A stretch of DNA of 64,000 bases from NCBI RefSeq assembly GCF_039545135.1, contig NZ_BAABRU010000006.1:62001-126000 (forward strand), written 5' to 3'. The stretch comes from Herpetosiphon gulosus (GTDB taxonomy: Bacteria; Chloroflexota; Chloroflexia; Chloroflexales; Herpetosiphonaceae). Of the stretch, positions 53,210 through 62,800 are shown in pieces; the stretch's first letter is position 1; each line of letters starts with the position of its first letter. A program made the position numbers and the translations under genes. Below the pieces are notes generated by a model. The model was not told the origin of the DNA. It ran no database searches and saw only the letters and a list, made by a program, of their open reading frames with translations.

Positions 53210-55291
53210 CTATGCAAATGTATTGAGGCTATCAAAACTGGTGTAATCAAATTGGCCTGCCAGCACCAAGCTATCGTTCACATCATGCTGCTCATTGCTA
53301 CGTTGCTGGCTCTCAAGGTCAAAGCTATCGCTCAGATCGTGTTGTTGATTGAGTAAACGGCCTTGAATTCGCAAATCAAGCCGATCAGCTTGGTCGTGTT
53401 CTTCTTGGAAAACTTGTTTATAGGCCACCAAGGCTTGCACACCTGCTGCCTTCACCCGATTAACCAAGTTTAAAATTTGTTGGCGCGGGTGATCGCCACC
53501 TTCATCAAATTTATCGGTGAAGCCCGCAATATGCCAAGGAATTGTGACCGTGAACACGCCATAGGTCAGGGCATACGACGAAACTTCGACCCGCACAATT
53601 GGCTCATCGGGCACAAAGAGGGTTTGATCAAAAGCTTGTTTATCGAAGGCTCCAGCAGGGTAAACCTTGCCATCAGCCCCAATAATGTCAGCATTCAAGC
53701 GCCAACGGGCCACGCCAGGTTTCAATTGCGGAATCGTACCAATCAAGCCTTCGGGGGGCACAATCCCATTGCGCAGCACTTGCGTACCTTCCAAAGTCAA
53801 ACGATCGCCAATTTGCAAACGCCCAGGAAAGCGCACCCGCTGGCCACTTTTGATATCGATCAGCTCAATATTGGTTAGCTCACGAAATGGTCCATTCAGC
53901 ATCGTAATCCAAATATGCGGCGTTTCGGGGCTACGATTGATATTATCGACCGCAAATTCTTGGTAGAACTTGAGATTATCGGCAAAAAAGAGCGCTCGTT
54001 TGGGAAGAAATTCTTCAATATCAATTAGTGCTTTGGCTGCCGCCACCGCCGGATCATTGCCGACAATGCCTAAATTAGCTGCCACAATATCCAAAATACC
54101 TTGGCGGGTCGAGGCTCCCCGTTTGAGCACGGCAATCAGGCCTTGCAAGCGCTCACGATAGGGCGCATGGCTTGGTTCAAGCGCATAATCCCAGGTCGTT
54201 TCCAAGGCATAGCGATTCAAGCGAATCAGATCATCGGCATAACTGGTTTGCAATGTGGGTAAATCTTCGGCCAAATCAGGAAAACGTTCAGCATTGACCA
54301 ACTGTGGGTCATCAAGCAATTGATTGAGCAACGTCATTAAGGCTTGGCGCACCTCTTGCAAGCTCGAAATTCGCCGCACGCTCAAGCCCCAAGGCCGTAG
54401 CCGTGCATCATAGCCCAAAGCTGCATCAATAATAATTCGATTCAAACGCGCTACATCATCGCTCAACGGATTGGGGCTCGATTCACTTTGATCGAGCACA
54501 TTCAGCAGTTGGCTGCGCCGCTCAGGGTTTGGCTCTTGGCCGTAAATTGGCCGCAAAAACTCACGATACAGGCTATAGATCAAGCTCCAAGCATGGGCGG
54601 GCAAGCTCAAATTGCTCAGCACAGCATAATGGCGGGTAAAAAATTGAGTATCAGCCAAAATTGCTTGATTCAAGGCTTGGGCGACCGCCAAGGCTAATTC
54701 GCGGCTAATACTGCTTGAGCCGTTATAGCGTTGAAGTTGCTGATATTCCTGTGGGCAGCGTTCGGCAATTTGTTGGGCAATGATTGCGCTGATCGGCGTG
54801 CGCTGCACCAACAATTCTAAAACCAAGCCTGCCTGAACCTCAGCCCCCAAAACATAGACATACTCCACGGTGTAGCGTCGCAGCAATTTCCAAGTTGTTG
54901 GATCGATCAGTTGATCAAGATAGGCTTGGAGTGGGCTTTGCTCGGTCAGAATTATTTGGCTCAAACGATAGGCATCAAATGAACGTGGGGTAAAGCGTGG
55001 GTTCATTTTGATCAGCTGCGATGTGCCACCCAAGGCCTCAAGATAGAGCGCAAAAATCTTATCGAGATCGCCGCGCTGCTCGATTGGAGCAATATAGCCT
55101 TGTGAGCCTTGGTTGGTCGCAGTCTCGACATGATGCGAACGCAACACATGGTACAGATCAAGCTCAGCTCGTTCGAGCCTGCGCCCAAACATTTCGGCGA
55201 ACAGCAACAGCAACTCACCCGCCTCGGCTGGAGCATAAAAATGGGCCAAGCGTTGCAAGAGGGCGATCGTTTTGCCAGTTAATCGTTGCAT
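53210..55291 (-). CDS. Baseplate-wedge-like protein with triplicated C-terminal repeat
   Basis: The 693-residue protein follows the baseplate J gene by 2 bp, where phages have a gpI-type protein, but it is much longer. The first 420 residues are helical (FYAPAEAGELLLLFAEMFGRRLERAELDLYHVL). The middle is beta-rich (GQRVRFPGRLQIGDRLTLEG). The last 65 residues hold three imperfect units starting EHDQADRLDL, QHDLSDSFDL and QHDVNDSLVL. These may bind metal or fold into a small beta-array. I assign it to the baseplate only by position. Confidence 0.75.
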   Translation of the reverse strand: MQRLTGKTIALLQRLAHFYAPAEAGELLLLFAEMFGRRLERAELDLYHVLRSHHVETATNQGSQGYIAPIEQRGDLDKIFALYLEALGGTSQLIKMNPRFTPRSFDAYRLSQIILTEQSPLQAYLDQLIDPTTWKLLRRYTVEYVYVLGAEVQAGLVLELLVQRTPISAIIAQQIAERCPQEYQQLQRYNGSSSISRELALAVAQALNQAILADTQFFTRHYAVLSNLSLPAHAWSLIYSLYREFLRPIYGQEPNPERRSQLLNVLDQSESSPNPLSDDVARLNRIIIDAALGYDARLRPWGLSVRRISSLQEVRQALMTLLNQLLDDPQLVNAERFPDLAEDLPTLQTSYADDLIRLNRYALETTWDYALEPSHAPYRERLQGLIAVLKRGASTRQGILDIVAANLGIVGNDPAVAAAKALIDIEEFLPKRALFFADNLKFYQEFAVDNINRSPETPHIWITMLNGPFRELTNIELIDIKSGQRVRFPGRLQIGDRLTLEGTQVLRNGIVPPEGLIGTIPQLKPGVARWRLNADIIGADGKVYPAGAFDKQAFDQTLFVPDEPIVRVEVSSYALTYGVFTVTIPWHIAGFTDKFDEGGDHPRQQILNLVNRVKAAGVQALVAYKQVFQEEHDQADRLDLRIQGRLLNQQHDLSDSFDLESQQRSNEQHDVNDSLVLAGQFDYTSFDSLNTFA

Positions 55292-55293
55292 AA

Positions 55294-57363
55294 TTAAGCC
55301 TGTATTACAAAGCGCAGCGCAGGATCACTGGCACTATCGCTGGCAAGAAAAACCTTCTCAAAGCTGGCGATTTTGACGACCTTGCCGTTATTGCGCTCAG
55401 CCAACACACTCGCTGGATTAGTCGAGAGATTGTAGAGCTGGTAGTGTTTGGAATTGAAGGCAACTTGCAATACTTGAAGCTGGGCTTTGGCGATTGCCTC
55501 GATCTGGGCTAGCTCTAAATCCTGCTCTGGAGCCAGATCATCGAGATAGGCCATAATTGCGCGGCGCACTTCGTAGCAAATTTGGCGACGTTGACTATCG
55601 CTGGTCGTTGGCGCAACCGTCAACTCAAGTTTTCCCGTTAATTCCACCCGTTCGCTATAGATCAGTAGGTTAGCCAAAACGGGCTTTTCAATAATACTGA
55701 CCTGAATCGCGCTATCCTCAGGGCGTTCATTGCTTTGGAAGGGCTTCGCCAGCATCCGCAAGCTAAAATCTTTGCGATGATACAACCGAATTTTCTTCTC
55801 GATTTCGCTGGCTTGGATGGCTGAGCCAAGCGTCAAACTTGCAATATATTCTTGAATTGCAGTCTCGAGTTTGCGACGTTTCTCATCGCGCTCCAAGCCC
55901 GGCTCAACCAATTTAATAAAGATTAAAATTGGCAAATCCTTTGGCTCAGCTGCTACCCGAATGCTGCCAGCATTGAAAAGCTCGGAAATTGCGCTTTCCA
56001 AACGCTTATCTTGCGGCGTGTGTTTGCTACGTTGCAATAAAATTGGCTGGGGATTGCTAATCGTCAATTTGGTTTGATTAATCACCAATTCTTCCCATAA
56101 AGCTGCGCTAGTTGCTAGCTCGCCGCTACGTCCAGCTAGCATCGCCTGCACCGGAAGCTCAATCGTTGTTTGATTGGTGGCAAAACTGGCAGGGTTGGTT
56201 ACCAAAAAGCGTTGATTATCCAACGTGCGCAATTCACATGGCAATTCAACCAACAAAGTCTGATTCAAATTACTGCTACGGGTCAACTGCACAATGCCTT
56301 GAGCCTTGCTTTCGGCCTCGCGATAAAGCTGCAACTCCAAATTAATTAGATCATTTACGCCTTTGACTTGCAAAATTTCGCTGGTAAGTTGCGAGAAAAG
56401 CAAAGGCTGACCCATGCCCAAACGGCCAAAGTAGGCTTCAACAGCTTCGCGCACTTGGGTTTCAAGCAGGCCTTTTTCAGCCTTGGCAATCTGGTCGTTC
56501 GCCGCAATATGAATCACTACATCAACATTAATCGGTGCTGCTGGCTTAAGCACCACATAAATCCCAGCTGCCCGCACCTCATCTAAACGTTGGCGCAATT
56601 GGCGCTCGTTATGCTCGTTCATGCCATCAACAAACACTTCGATCGAGCCTGGACGACCTTCAGGATTATCATGAAAATCTTCGTGAATCCGCACCTCGCG
56701 GACTTCCGGCAGACTCAACAAGGCATTTTCAATCGACAAACTTGAGGCACGACCTGAAGCTAGCAAGGTTTGTTTGGCTCGTTCACGCAACTCTTGGTCG
56801 GTTTCGCGCTCGCGCCCACGAAAGCCAATCGCCTTGGGATTGATCACCGATTTGATGCCAGGCAAGGGTCGCGGCATCACGCTCACCGTTTGCTCGGCGG
56901 TGGTCATCTGCTTGCCGCGCTCTTCGGCTCGAACATGCACCTCAACCGTAGCCATGCCTGGCGCAATTCGGCCTTCTTCAGTCGTGATGTAGGCCTTTTT
57001 CGAGGGCGTTTGCTTGGGATCTTCCTTGGTGGTGATCAGCGTGCCAATTGGAATCAAGGTTTCTTCGCTGGTGCTATCACGCTGAAAGGTGACACTGCCT
57101 GTAGCAAAATCCGGCTCGTTACGCTTGATGCCTAAAATCGCCACCACCCGATCAAGTTGCGACCCCTCAGCCGTATCGATAAAACCAGCCTGATAGACCA
57201 GATCGAGCTGTTCGTAGAGCACCGCCAGTTCATAGGCAAACGATTCAAACAGCGAACGGACCACGCTTCCTTCTTCAAAATCGGAGAGCCGTGGCAAGCG
57301 CTGGCGCGAATCGGTAACCATGCTGGCATAAATATCATTAAATTGTTTTTTATGAATCGTCAC
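55294..57363 (-). CDS. Baseplate J-like protein
   Basis: The 689-residue protein starts with the wedge helix (RLPRLSDFEEGSVVRSLFESFAYELAVLYEQLDLVYQAGFIDTAEG) that defines Mu gp47/T4 gp6-type proteins. The central Baseplate_J domain contains ATGSVTFQRD, PIGTLITT, GFRGRERETDQELRERAKQTL and EVFVDGMNEHNERQLRQRLDEVR. It builds the ring around the hub and triggers sheath contraction. It is longer than the P2 or Mu proteins, as in eCIS. The gene is separated from the gp25 gene by 1 bp. Confidence 0.93.
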   Translation of the reverse strand: MTIHKKQFNDIYASMVTDSRQRLPRLSDFEEGSVVRSLFESFAYELAVLYEQLDLVYQAGFIDTAEGSQLDRVVAILGIKRNEPDFATGSVTFQRDSTSEETLIPIGTLITTKEDPKQTPSKKAYITTEEGRIAPGMATVEVHVRAEERGKQMTTAEQTVSVMPRPLPGIKSVINPKAIGFRGRERETDQELRERAKQTLLASGRASSLSIENALLSLPEVREVRIHEDFHDNPEGRPGSIEVFVDGMNEHNERQLRQRLDEVRAAGIYVVLKPAAPINVDVVIHIAANDQIAKAEKGLLETQVREAVEAYFGRLGMGQPLLFSQLTSEILQVKGVNDLINLELQLYREAESKAQGIVQLTRSSNLNQTLLVELPCELRTLDNQRFLVTNPASFATNQTTIELPVQAMLAGRSGELATSAALWEELVINQTKLTISNPQPILLQRSKHTPQDKRLESAISELFNAGSIRVAAEPKDLPILIFIKLVEPGLERDEKRRKLETAIQEYIASLTLGSAIQASEIEKKIRLYHRKDFSLRMLAKPFQSNERPEDSAIQVSIIEKPVLANLLIYSERVELTGKLELTVAPTTSDSQRRQICYEVRRAIMAYLDDLAPEQDLELAQIEAIAKAQLQVLQVAFNSKHYQLYNLSTNPASVLAERNNGKVVKIASFEKVFLASDSASDPALRFVIQA

Positions 57364-57364
57364 G

Positions 57365-57808
57365 CTAGCCCTCCAAGGCTACTGCTATATTCACCACCAA
57401 CGGCTCCGATTGATCGATTGGCCGCACCACAACCTGTAATTCGAGGGTTGAACGTTGATCCGAGCGCGGTATAATTGGCGCAATTGTGACCGAAACGACT
57501 TCACTGATGCGGCGTTCGAAGCCCAAACTTTCGCGCACATAAAACTCAGCCCGCAGATGAGTGCGGCGGCTTTGTGGCTCGCCAACCAGCAAATACAAGC
57601 GCGAGCCATAATCGGGATGCCCAAGCAAGCTTAATTCACCTTGGCGGGTCAATAGCCGATTAACAATTGCCTGTGCCAAATTAGCCCGACCGCTGACCAA
57701 AGCCAAATCGCTACGCTCAGCCATTAAATCAACCGCAATTCGATCAGACGATTGCATGCCAAGGCTGCGCCATGTTAGTTGTAAATCAGTTTCAAGGGAT
57801 TCGGCCAT
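57365..57808 (-). CDS. Baseplate protein of the gp25/GPW family
   Basis: The ATG at 57808 follows GTGAGG and gives 147 residues. The family signature is visible: ANLAQAIVNRLLTRQGELSLLGHPDYGSRLYLLVGEP and FYVRESLGFERRI, including the ARxIxLLLxTxxGExxxxP-type block and the L-hairpin. It joins the hub to the wedge and seeds the sheath. It lies between the PAAR and J genes, as in Mu and in eCIS. Confidence 0.92.
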   Translation of the reverse strand: MAESLETDLQLTWRSLGMQSSDRIAVDLMAERSDLALVSGRANLAQAIVNRLLTRQGELSLLGHPDYGSRLYLLVGEPQSRRTHLRAEFYVRESLGFERRISEVVSVTIAPIIPRSDQRSTLELQVVVRPIDQSEPLVVNIAVALEG

Positions 57809-57820
57809 TGCAAACCTCAC

Positions 57821-58216
57821 TTAATCGCCAATCATGACTGTGCCAGCCGCCACCACCACAGCTTTAACCTTGACTTCATCGCAGGTTGTCGCTTGGTCGC
57901 CTGCGCGAATCGCTGGCTTGCCATTGATTTTGACGGTTTGGCTGCCACCTTCCAAGGTCGCTTGATTGTTGGGCGGAGTGATAAAACTCAGGTTGGGCGG
58001 CGTTGGGATGTGGGCTGGCGTATTCATTGCCTTCGAGCCAGCCACCGCCGCAGGCTGACCACCAATCTTTACATCGCTGCTTAGTTGATCGTTGATCATG
58101 CCGACAAATGGATGCGGCACTTGGACTGGTGGCGGCGGCGGCCCACCTGGTGGCTGCACGGTGTGCATACAACTTCCAGTCACTTGATCGCCTTTTTTAG
58201 CAGCTGGTTTGCCCAT
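57821..58216 (-). CDS. PAAR-domain spike-tip protein
   Basis: The 131-residue protein opens with MGKPAAKKGD and the PAAR-type KGDQVTGSC, followed by a proline-rich insert (PPGGPPPPPVQVPHP). It then has SSDVKIGGQPAAVAGSKAMNTPAH and KINGKPAIRAGDQATTCDE with Cys and His residues that can hold zinc. PAAR proteins sharpen the spike and can carry effectors. It lies 9 bp after the gpV-like gene. A free, uncombined PAAR is usual in eCIS. Confidence 0.92.
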   Translation of the reverse strand: MGKPAAKKGDQVTGSCMHTVQPPGGPPPPPVQVPHPFVGMINDQLSSDVKIGGQPAAVAGSKAMNTPAHIPTPPNLSFITPPNNQATLEGGSQTVKINGKPAIRAGDQATTCDEVKVKAVVVAAGTVMIGD

Positions 58217-58225
58217 AACATCCCC

Positions 58226-58894
58226 TTAGTTCAAATCGATCGTGCTACCCTTGATTTTGATTGCGCCGCTAGCCTGAAGATCCAAGGTCGAATCAGATTT
58301 AAGCTCAATTGCGTTGGCTTGCACGGTCAGTTTGCCAGTTTCAGCAATCAAACTGAGATCTTTATTGGAGCTAAGGCTAATTTTCTCGCCAGCAAGATCA
58401 ATCACCAAGCTAAATTTCTCGTTGCTGATGGCGATTTTCTCATCTTCAAGCGTGATCGTGTTTTCGCCATTTTTGCTGGTCAGAATGATTTTGCCTTCGC
58501 TATCCAGCAGCAAACTGCCACCTTCAGCGATGCTATGTTGTAGCAAAAACTCCTTGGGATTATTGGCAGGCGGACGATCTTCATCGTTATAAACGCGGCC
58601 CATAATGACCGGCGCATTAATATCACCGCCAATAAATGAGAGCACCACCAAATCGCCAATATTGGGAATACAGGCCAAACCAAGGTAGGGCGTGGCAACT
58701 GGCACTTTGCGCAATTCAAACGGACTGCCATCGGGCAACTGATAATTGCGTAATTGCACTGAACATTGATAATTATCGTTATCGCCCTCGTCGGCATGGG
58801 GAAAAACCGCCGTCACAATCCCCAACTCGCTGGTATGGATGCGCTGAGTGCTGCGTTCGGCAACCCGCTGAATAATCTGTAATAGTTCTTCCAT
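58226..58894 (-). CDS. gpV/gp5-like baseplate spike protein
   Basis: The 222-residue protein has the OB-fold part (LGIVTAVFPHADEGDNDNYQCSVQL and CIPNIGDLVVLSFIGGDINAPVIMGRVYN), the spike-family GDxVxVxFxxGDxxxPVIxG pattern. It ends in a short beta-helical spike (GKIILTSKNGENTITLEDEKIAI, KLTVQANAIELKSDSTLDLQ). It forms the membrane-piercing trimer on which PAAR sits. Its ATG overlaps the hub gene stop by one base. Confidence 0.94.
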   Translation of the reverse strand: MEELLQIIQRVAERSTQRIHTSELGIVTAVFPHADEGDNDNYQCSVQLRNYQLPDGSPFELRKVPVATPYLGLACIPNIGDLVVLSFIGGDINAPVIMGRVYNDEDRPPANNPKEFLLQHSIAEGGSLLLDSEGKIILTSKNGENTITLEDEKIAISNEKFSLVIDLAGEKISLSSNKDLSLIAETGKLTVQANAIELKSDSTLDLQASGAIKIKGSTIDLN

Positions 58895-59862
58895 TAACGC
58901 TGCTCCCAGCTAACTTCACTGACAAAGCCTTGATAGCGATTGAGTTTGTGGCTGACGCTCAGAATCTTGGCGCTCAGGTTATGGCTGGAATCAGGCATTT
59001 GCTGAAACTGAAGCGCATCGCCCAAAGCCAGCTCGGCCATCCCCAATACTTGGGCTTTGCCAGCTAAGGTAGCGGCGTAGGATTGAAAACGATTTTCAGC
59101 AATTTGACGTGCTTGATCTTGGCTGCGTGCGGTGGCATCGCTGATCCGCCAAACATTGCCTGAGCTTTTGCCAGCGCTGCCTTTGACCACTTTCTTGGTG
59201 AGCCATGAGCTGGCTTCAGTGCTTTGGCCTTGGCCGGCTGGACTAGTGCCATGAATTTCGAGGCCATCGATGCTCGCTTGAACTGGGCTGGCTGAAAATT
59301 GCAAAAGCTGCTGCGCATAACCTACTTGATGGGTAGTTTTGGCAGCGTAGGCTTTGAAATGCACAGCATCCTGAACATCGCTATAACAATCGACTCCACA
59401 GCGTTGGGCTAAATCATGGAGATGTTGACACAAGCTTTGGTTGGCTGAACACAAATAGCTGCTGAAGGTCAATCCATCGTCAACTGTGCCAAGTTTGAGT
59501 TTGGCTCGACCAAGCAGATCTTTGGCGATTGCTCCGCCTGAACGTTGCTCGTAGAGCGCGTTGAGATGCATACTGGTCAGCAATTGAGCGCTACTATATG
59601 CCTCAACCGTGATCGTATGCAGATTGGCTTGACAGCATGCAACGCAGCCAGTAAAGACCCGTTGCACGCTGTCAGCATCACCTAAATCAACGCTCACAGG
59701 ATCGCCAAGTTTGGCATTCAGGCCGCTTTTGCTGACAAAAACCAGGCTACAGCGGTTGATTGGCGAGCGTAACGAGCCATAGCTTGCGCAACTCACCAAC
59801 CAATCAGCTTGATCAGCGCTAAAACTGCTAGAACCAATTGTGATGCGATACTTCACCAACAC
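58894..59862 (-). CDS. gpD-like tail hub protein (VgrG N-terminal type)
   Basis: The 322-residue protein has the gpD fold features: LGDPVSVDLGDADSVQRVFTGCVACCQ, then LCSANQSLCQHLHDLAQRCGVDCYSDVQDAVHFK, and the C-terminal GDALQFQQMPDSSHNLSAKILSVSHKLNRYQGFVSEV block. In VgrG and Afp8 this domain is fused to gp5; here they are separate, as in Mu and P2. The start is GTG, with AGGGTAG before it. It contains an unusual number of Cys for this family. Confidence 0.9.
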   Translation of the reverse strand: MLVKYRITIGSSSFSADQADWLVSCASYGSLRSPINRCSLVFVSKSGLNAKLGDPVSVDLGDADSVQRVFTGCVACCQANLHTITVEAYSSAQLLTSMHLNALYEQRSGGAIAKDLLGRAKLKLGTVDDGLTFSSYLCSANQSLCQHLHDLAQRCGVDCYSDVQDAVHFKAYAAKTTHQVGYAQQLLQFSASPVQASIDGLEIHGTSPAGQGQSTEASSWLTKKVVKGSAGKSSGNVWRISDATARSQDQARQIAENRFQSYAATLAGKAQVLGMAELALGDALQFQQMPDSSHNLSAKILSVSHKLNRYQGFVSEVSWEQR

Positions 59863-59866
59863 GGCG

Positions 59867-62800
59867 CTACCCTGCTAAACGCTCGTCAAGCGTGTTCAAC
59901 AATTGACCATAGGCATCGCTCAAGCGATCAAGGCCTTTTTCCAAATCGCCGTCAAGTCCAGCCAATTTGATGTCGATTACGTTGAACAAGCCTTCGATAT
60001 CAAAGGTTTTATGCAACAGTTGCTTGATTTTGTTGAATTCATCGTCCAAGGGGCGACGAATCAATTGATCAGGCAAGCCTTTGATTTTATCGATAATGAT
60101 TTTGTAAATCACATCAAGCCGCTTGACGGTCTCTTCGGGATAGAGATGGGCAATCTCTTCGACAATAAAGGGATGCAGTGATTGCAAACTCATGCCCAGA
60201 TCGCTGGGATACGAGGCTTCAAACAGCACCCGATTAAGCCGAATTAAGCGATTTTGGTTGGTTGGAGTGCGCGAAAGCTCATACCACGCCCGCCCAAGTT
60301 GACCCTTCAAGGCCAAATAGCGGTAGAGTTGTTGCATTTCGCTGGCACTGCGGGTTTCGGCTGGCTTGGCTTCGATCAGGCCAATCGCGCTGCTCAATTG
60401 TTGGGTCACTTGATCAACCGTCGTTTGAGTGCTAATCGTCGCATCGCGCAGGGTATCGTTGATCGCCTGCAACACGTTGGTTGCATTAACCTCGCTCAAA
60501 CTGCCAGCCGCTTGGTTTTGCAATAATTCCAAGGCAGCGGCGGTAAGTTTGGTTTGCACCAACGCTGCCAAACGATCGCCGCTGGGATTACGAATGCGCA
60601 ACGCCAGCGCCATTAAACCTTGACCCGAAAAATCGCTAGCACTAACTGAGTTGAGCAGCCACATCGGACTAAATGCTTCAACACTGCGCTTAACCGTTTC
60701 ATAGGTGGTTTTGATTACGCTGATCAACGATGTGCGAATCGTCTCAATCAAGGCCAGAATATCGGTAATTACCTGTTTGATGCTGCGACCCAGCGTATCC
60801 AACACATTCGCTACTGCTGCATCGATCTGAGCTGGTAGCTTGGTAACTGTGGTTAAAATCTTTTGGATGGCAGTAATTGCATCTTTGAAAGGTTGCAACT
60901 GGACTTTGACATCGGTAACGAATTTACGCACTGGATCGCCAAATTGGCGCTTGAACATGGCCGCAACCACATTTTGTAACACGCTTTCGTTGAGCGCGAT
61001 AATGCGGCTTTCTTCGGCCTTGATCACTGGCTTGTAAACCCCAATGCAGCTATTCAAGGCGGTTTTGGTCGAGCCAGTCACTTGACCGAGCGTGGTGCTG
61101 AGGGCGGTCAACGGCGCTAAATCCAAATCGCGCAGCATCAAACCTGTGCCCGTTGAAAGATCGTAAGTTTGCATCAAGGTGCGGCGGCGAACCTGCAAGC
61201 CCTCAATTTCAGCCGCCGCAGTAGCGATTGTTTGACTCAAAGTCGTTGCGGCAGCATCCAAGTTGGTTGAGGTTACCCCAAGCTCTAGCTGGAAGGCTTC
61301 GCGGGTTTTGGCAATCTCATCGGCCACGTTTGGAAAGGTTAATGTTGCAGCATTGGCTCGCAATGAGGCTTCAATCGAATCCATCGCTGCTGAAACTTCA
61401 TCGAGATAATCGCCACCAAGCACTTTTTTGAGCATCGTCCAAAATTCAGCATCAGCCAAATCTTGCAAGCCCGTTTTGGCGAGCAGTTTCTCCAGCGATA
61501 CCGCCGATTTGATCGTGCTGAGCAGCGAATCAATTTCGTAATCGCGAATATTGGTTAATTCTTTGGAGGCTACATTAATCGCTTTGTTGATCAATTGGTT
61601 GAGCGATTCAGGCGAAAGCGTCTCGACCAAACTATACAATTGATCATACAAGCGTTGCAGTTCGTTCAAAATAATCTCAGGATCAAGCTTGGCGACCAAT
61701 TTAGCCAACTCGGCATTAGCATCCTTGAGCGGAGCCAATAATTCCGAAGGCTTGAACTCTTCCAAGGTTTTGATCACCAGTTGATACGGCGCTGAGTTGA
61801 GAATTGCATCGGTGGCGATTGTGCCAGGATTAAATTCATCGATCATGCGCTCAATCACCAATACCTGATTTTTGAGCAAATTGACCAACTCTTGCAAGGG
61901 TTCGCGAATTTGGCGGAAGGCATCAAGCAATTCAGGCTTGACAATCTCATCAACTTTGACCGCTTCGATCACTTTTGCGCCAACTTTAAGCGCAGTTTTC
62001 TGCGGCGTACCCATGCTGGCAACATCAATCGCCCGCACATTGCCCTCTAATTTGGTGGTTTGCTCAATCACCAAATCAAAGACTGGTTTGAGCGAAGCAT
62101 CGCCGATTTTGGTTTTGAAATCTTCGATGCCTTGACGAGCTTTGTTCAGAGCATCTTGCACATCAGGTCGATTGAGCACTTCGCTGATTTTGCCTAGCAA
62201 TTGGCGAATTTGCTGCTCAAGCGTGTTGAAAGTTTGAGTCAATTTGGCATCAACATTGTCTTGCACATTTTTGACTGCCGCATCAAGTTTGAGTTTCAAT
62301 TCCTCGATGCGCACAAAAAATTGCTCGATCACGCTGCTAATGCGGTTACAGCCATCTTTAATTTGGCGCACGACAGGCCCAACATCAACCTGACTGAGAA
62401 AGGCTTCGATCTCAGCGGTGACGTTGGTAATTTGGGTTTGCAGGCCATTTAACACGCCGCTGACGCTTTGGATGTTGGTTTCAATCGCGGTCGAAACGTT
62501 GCGAGCAGCTTCTTCGGCCTTTTTGGCGGCGGCCTCAAGATATTTGACAATATCGTTGGCCATATCGGTTAATTCTTTGATTGGGCTGGTGATTGCGCCC
62601 AAAACTTGGCCAGTTCGCGCTGTGAGTTGATCAAAATAGGCTTGCAAAAACACATCGTCGGTAGCGCCAAAATCGAGCACTTGGGTCAAGGCTTGTTGCA
62701 ATTGCGCCACATCTTTGACCAGCATGCGTTGCAAGGTTTTATCGGATTGCTGAATCTGGCTCAAGCCTGAAAGCAAGGTGCTGCGGCTCAACTGCTGAAA

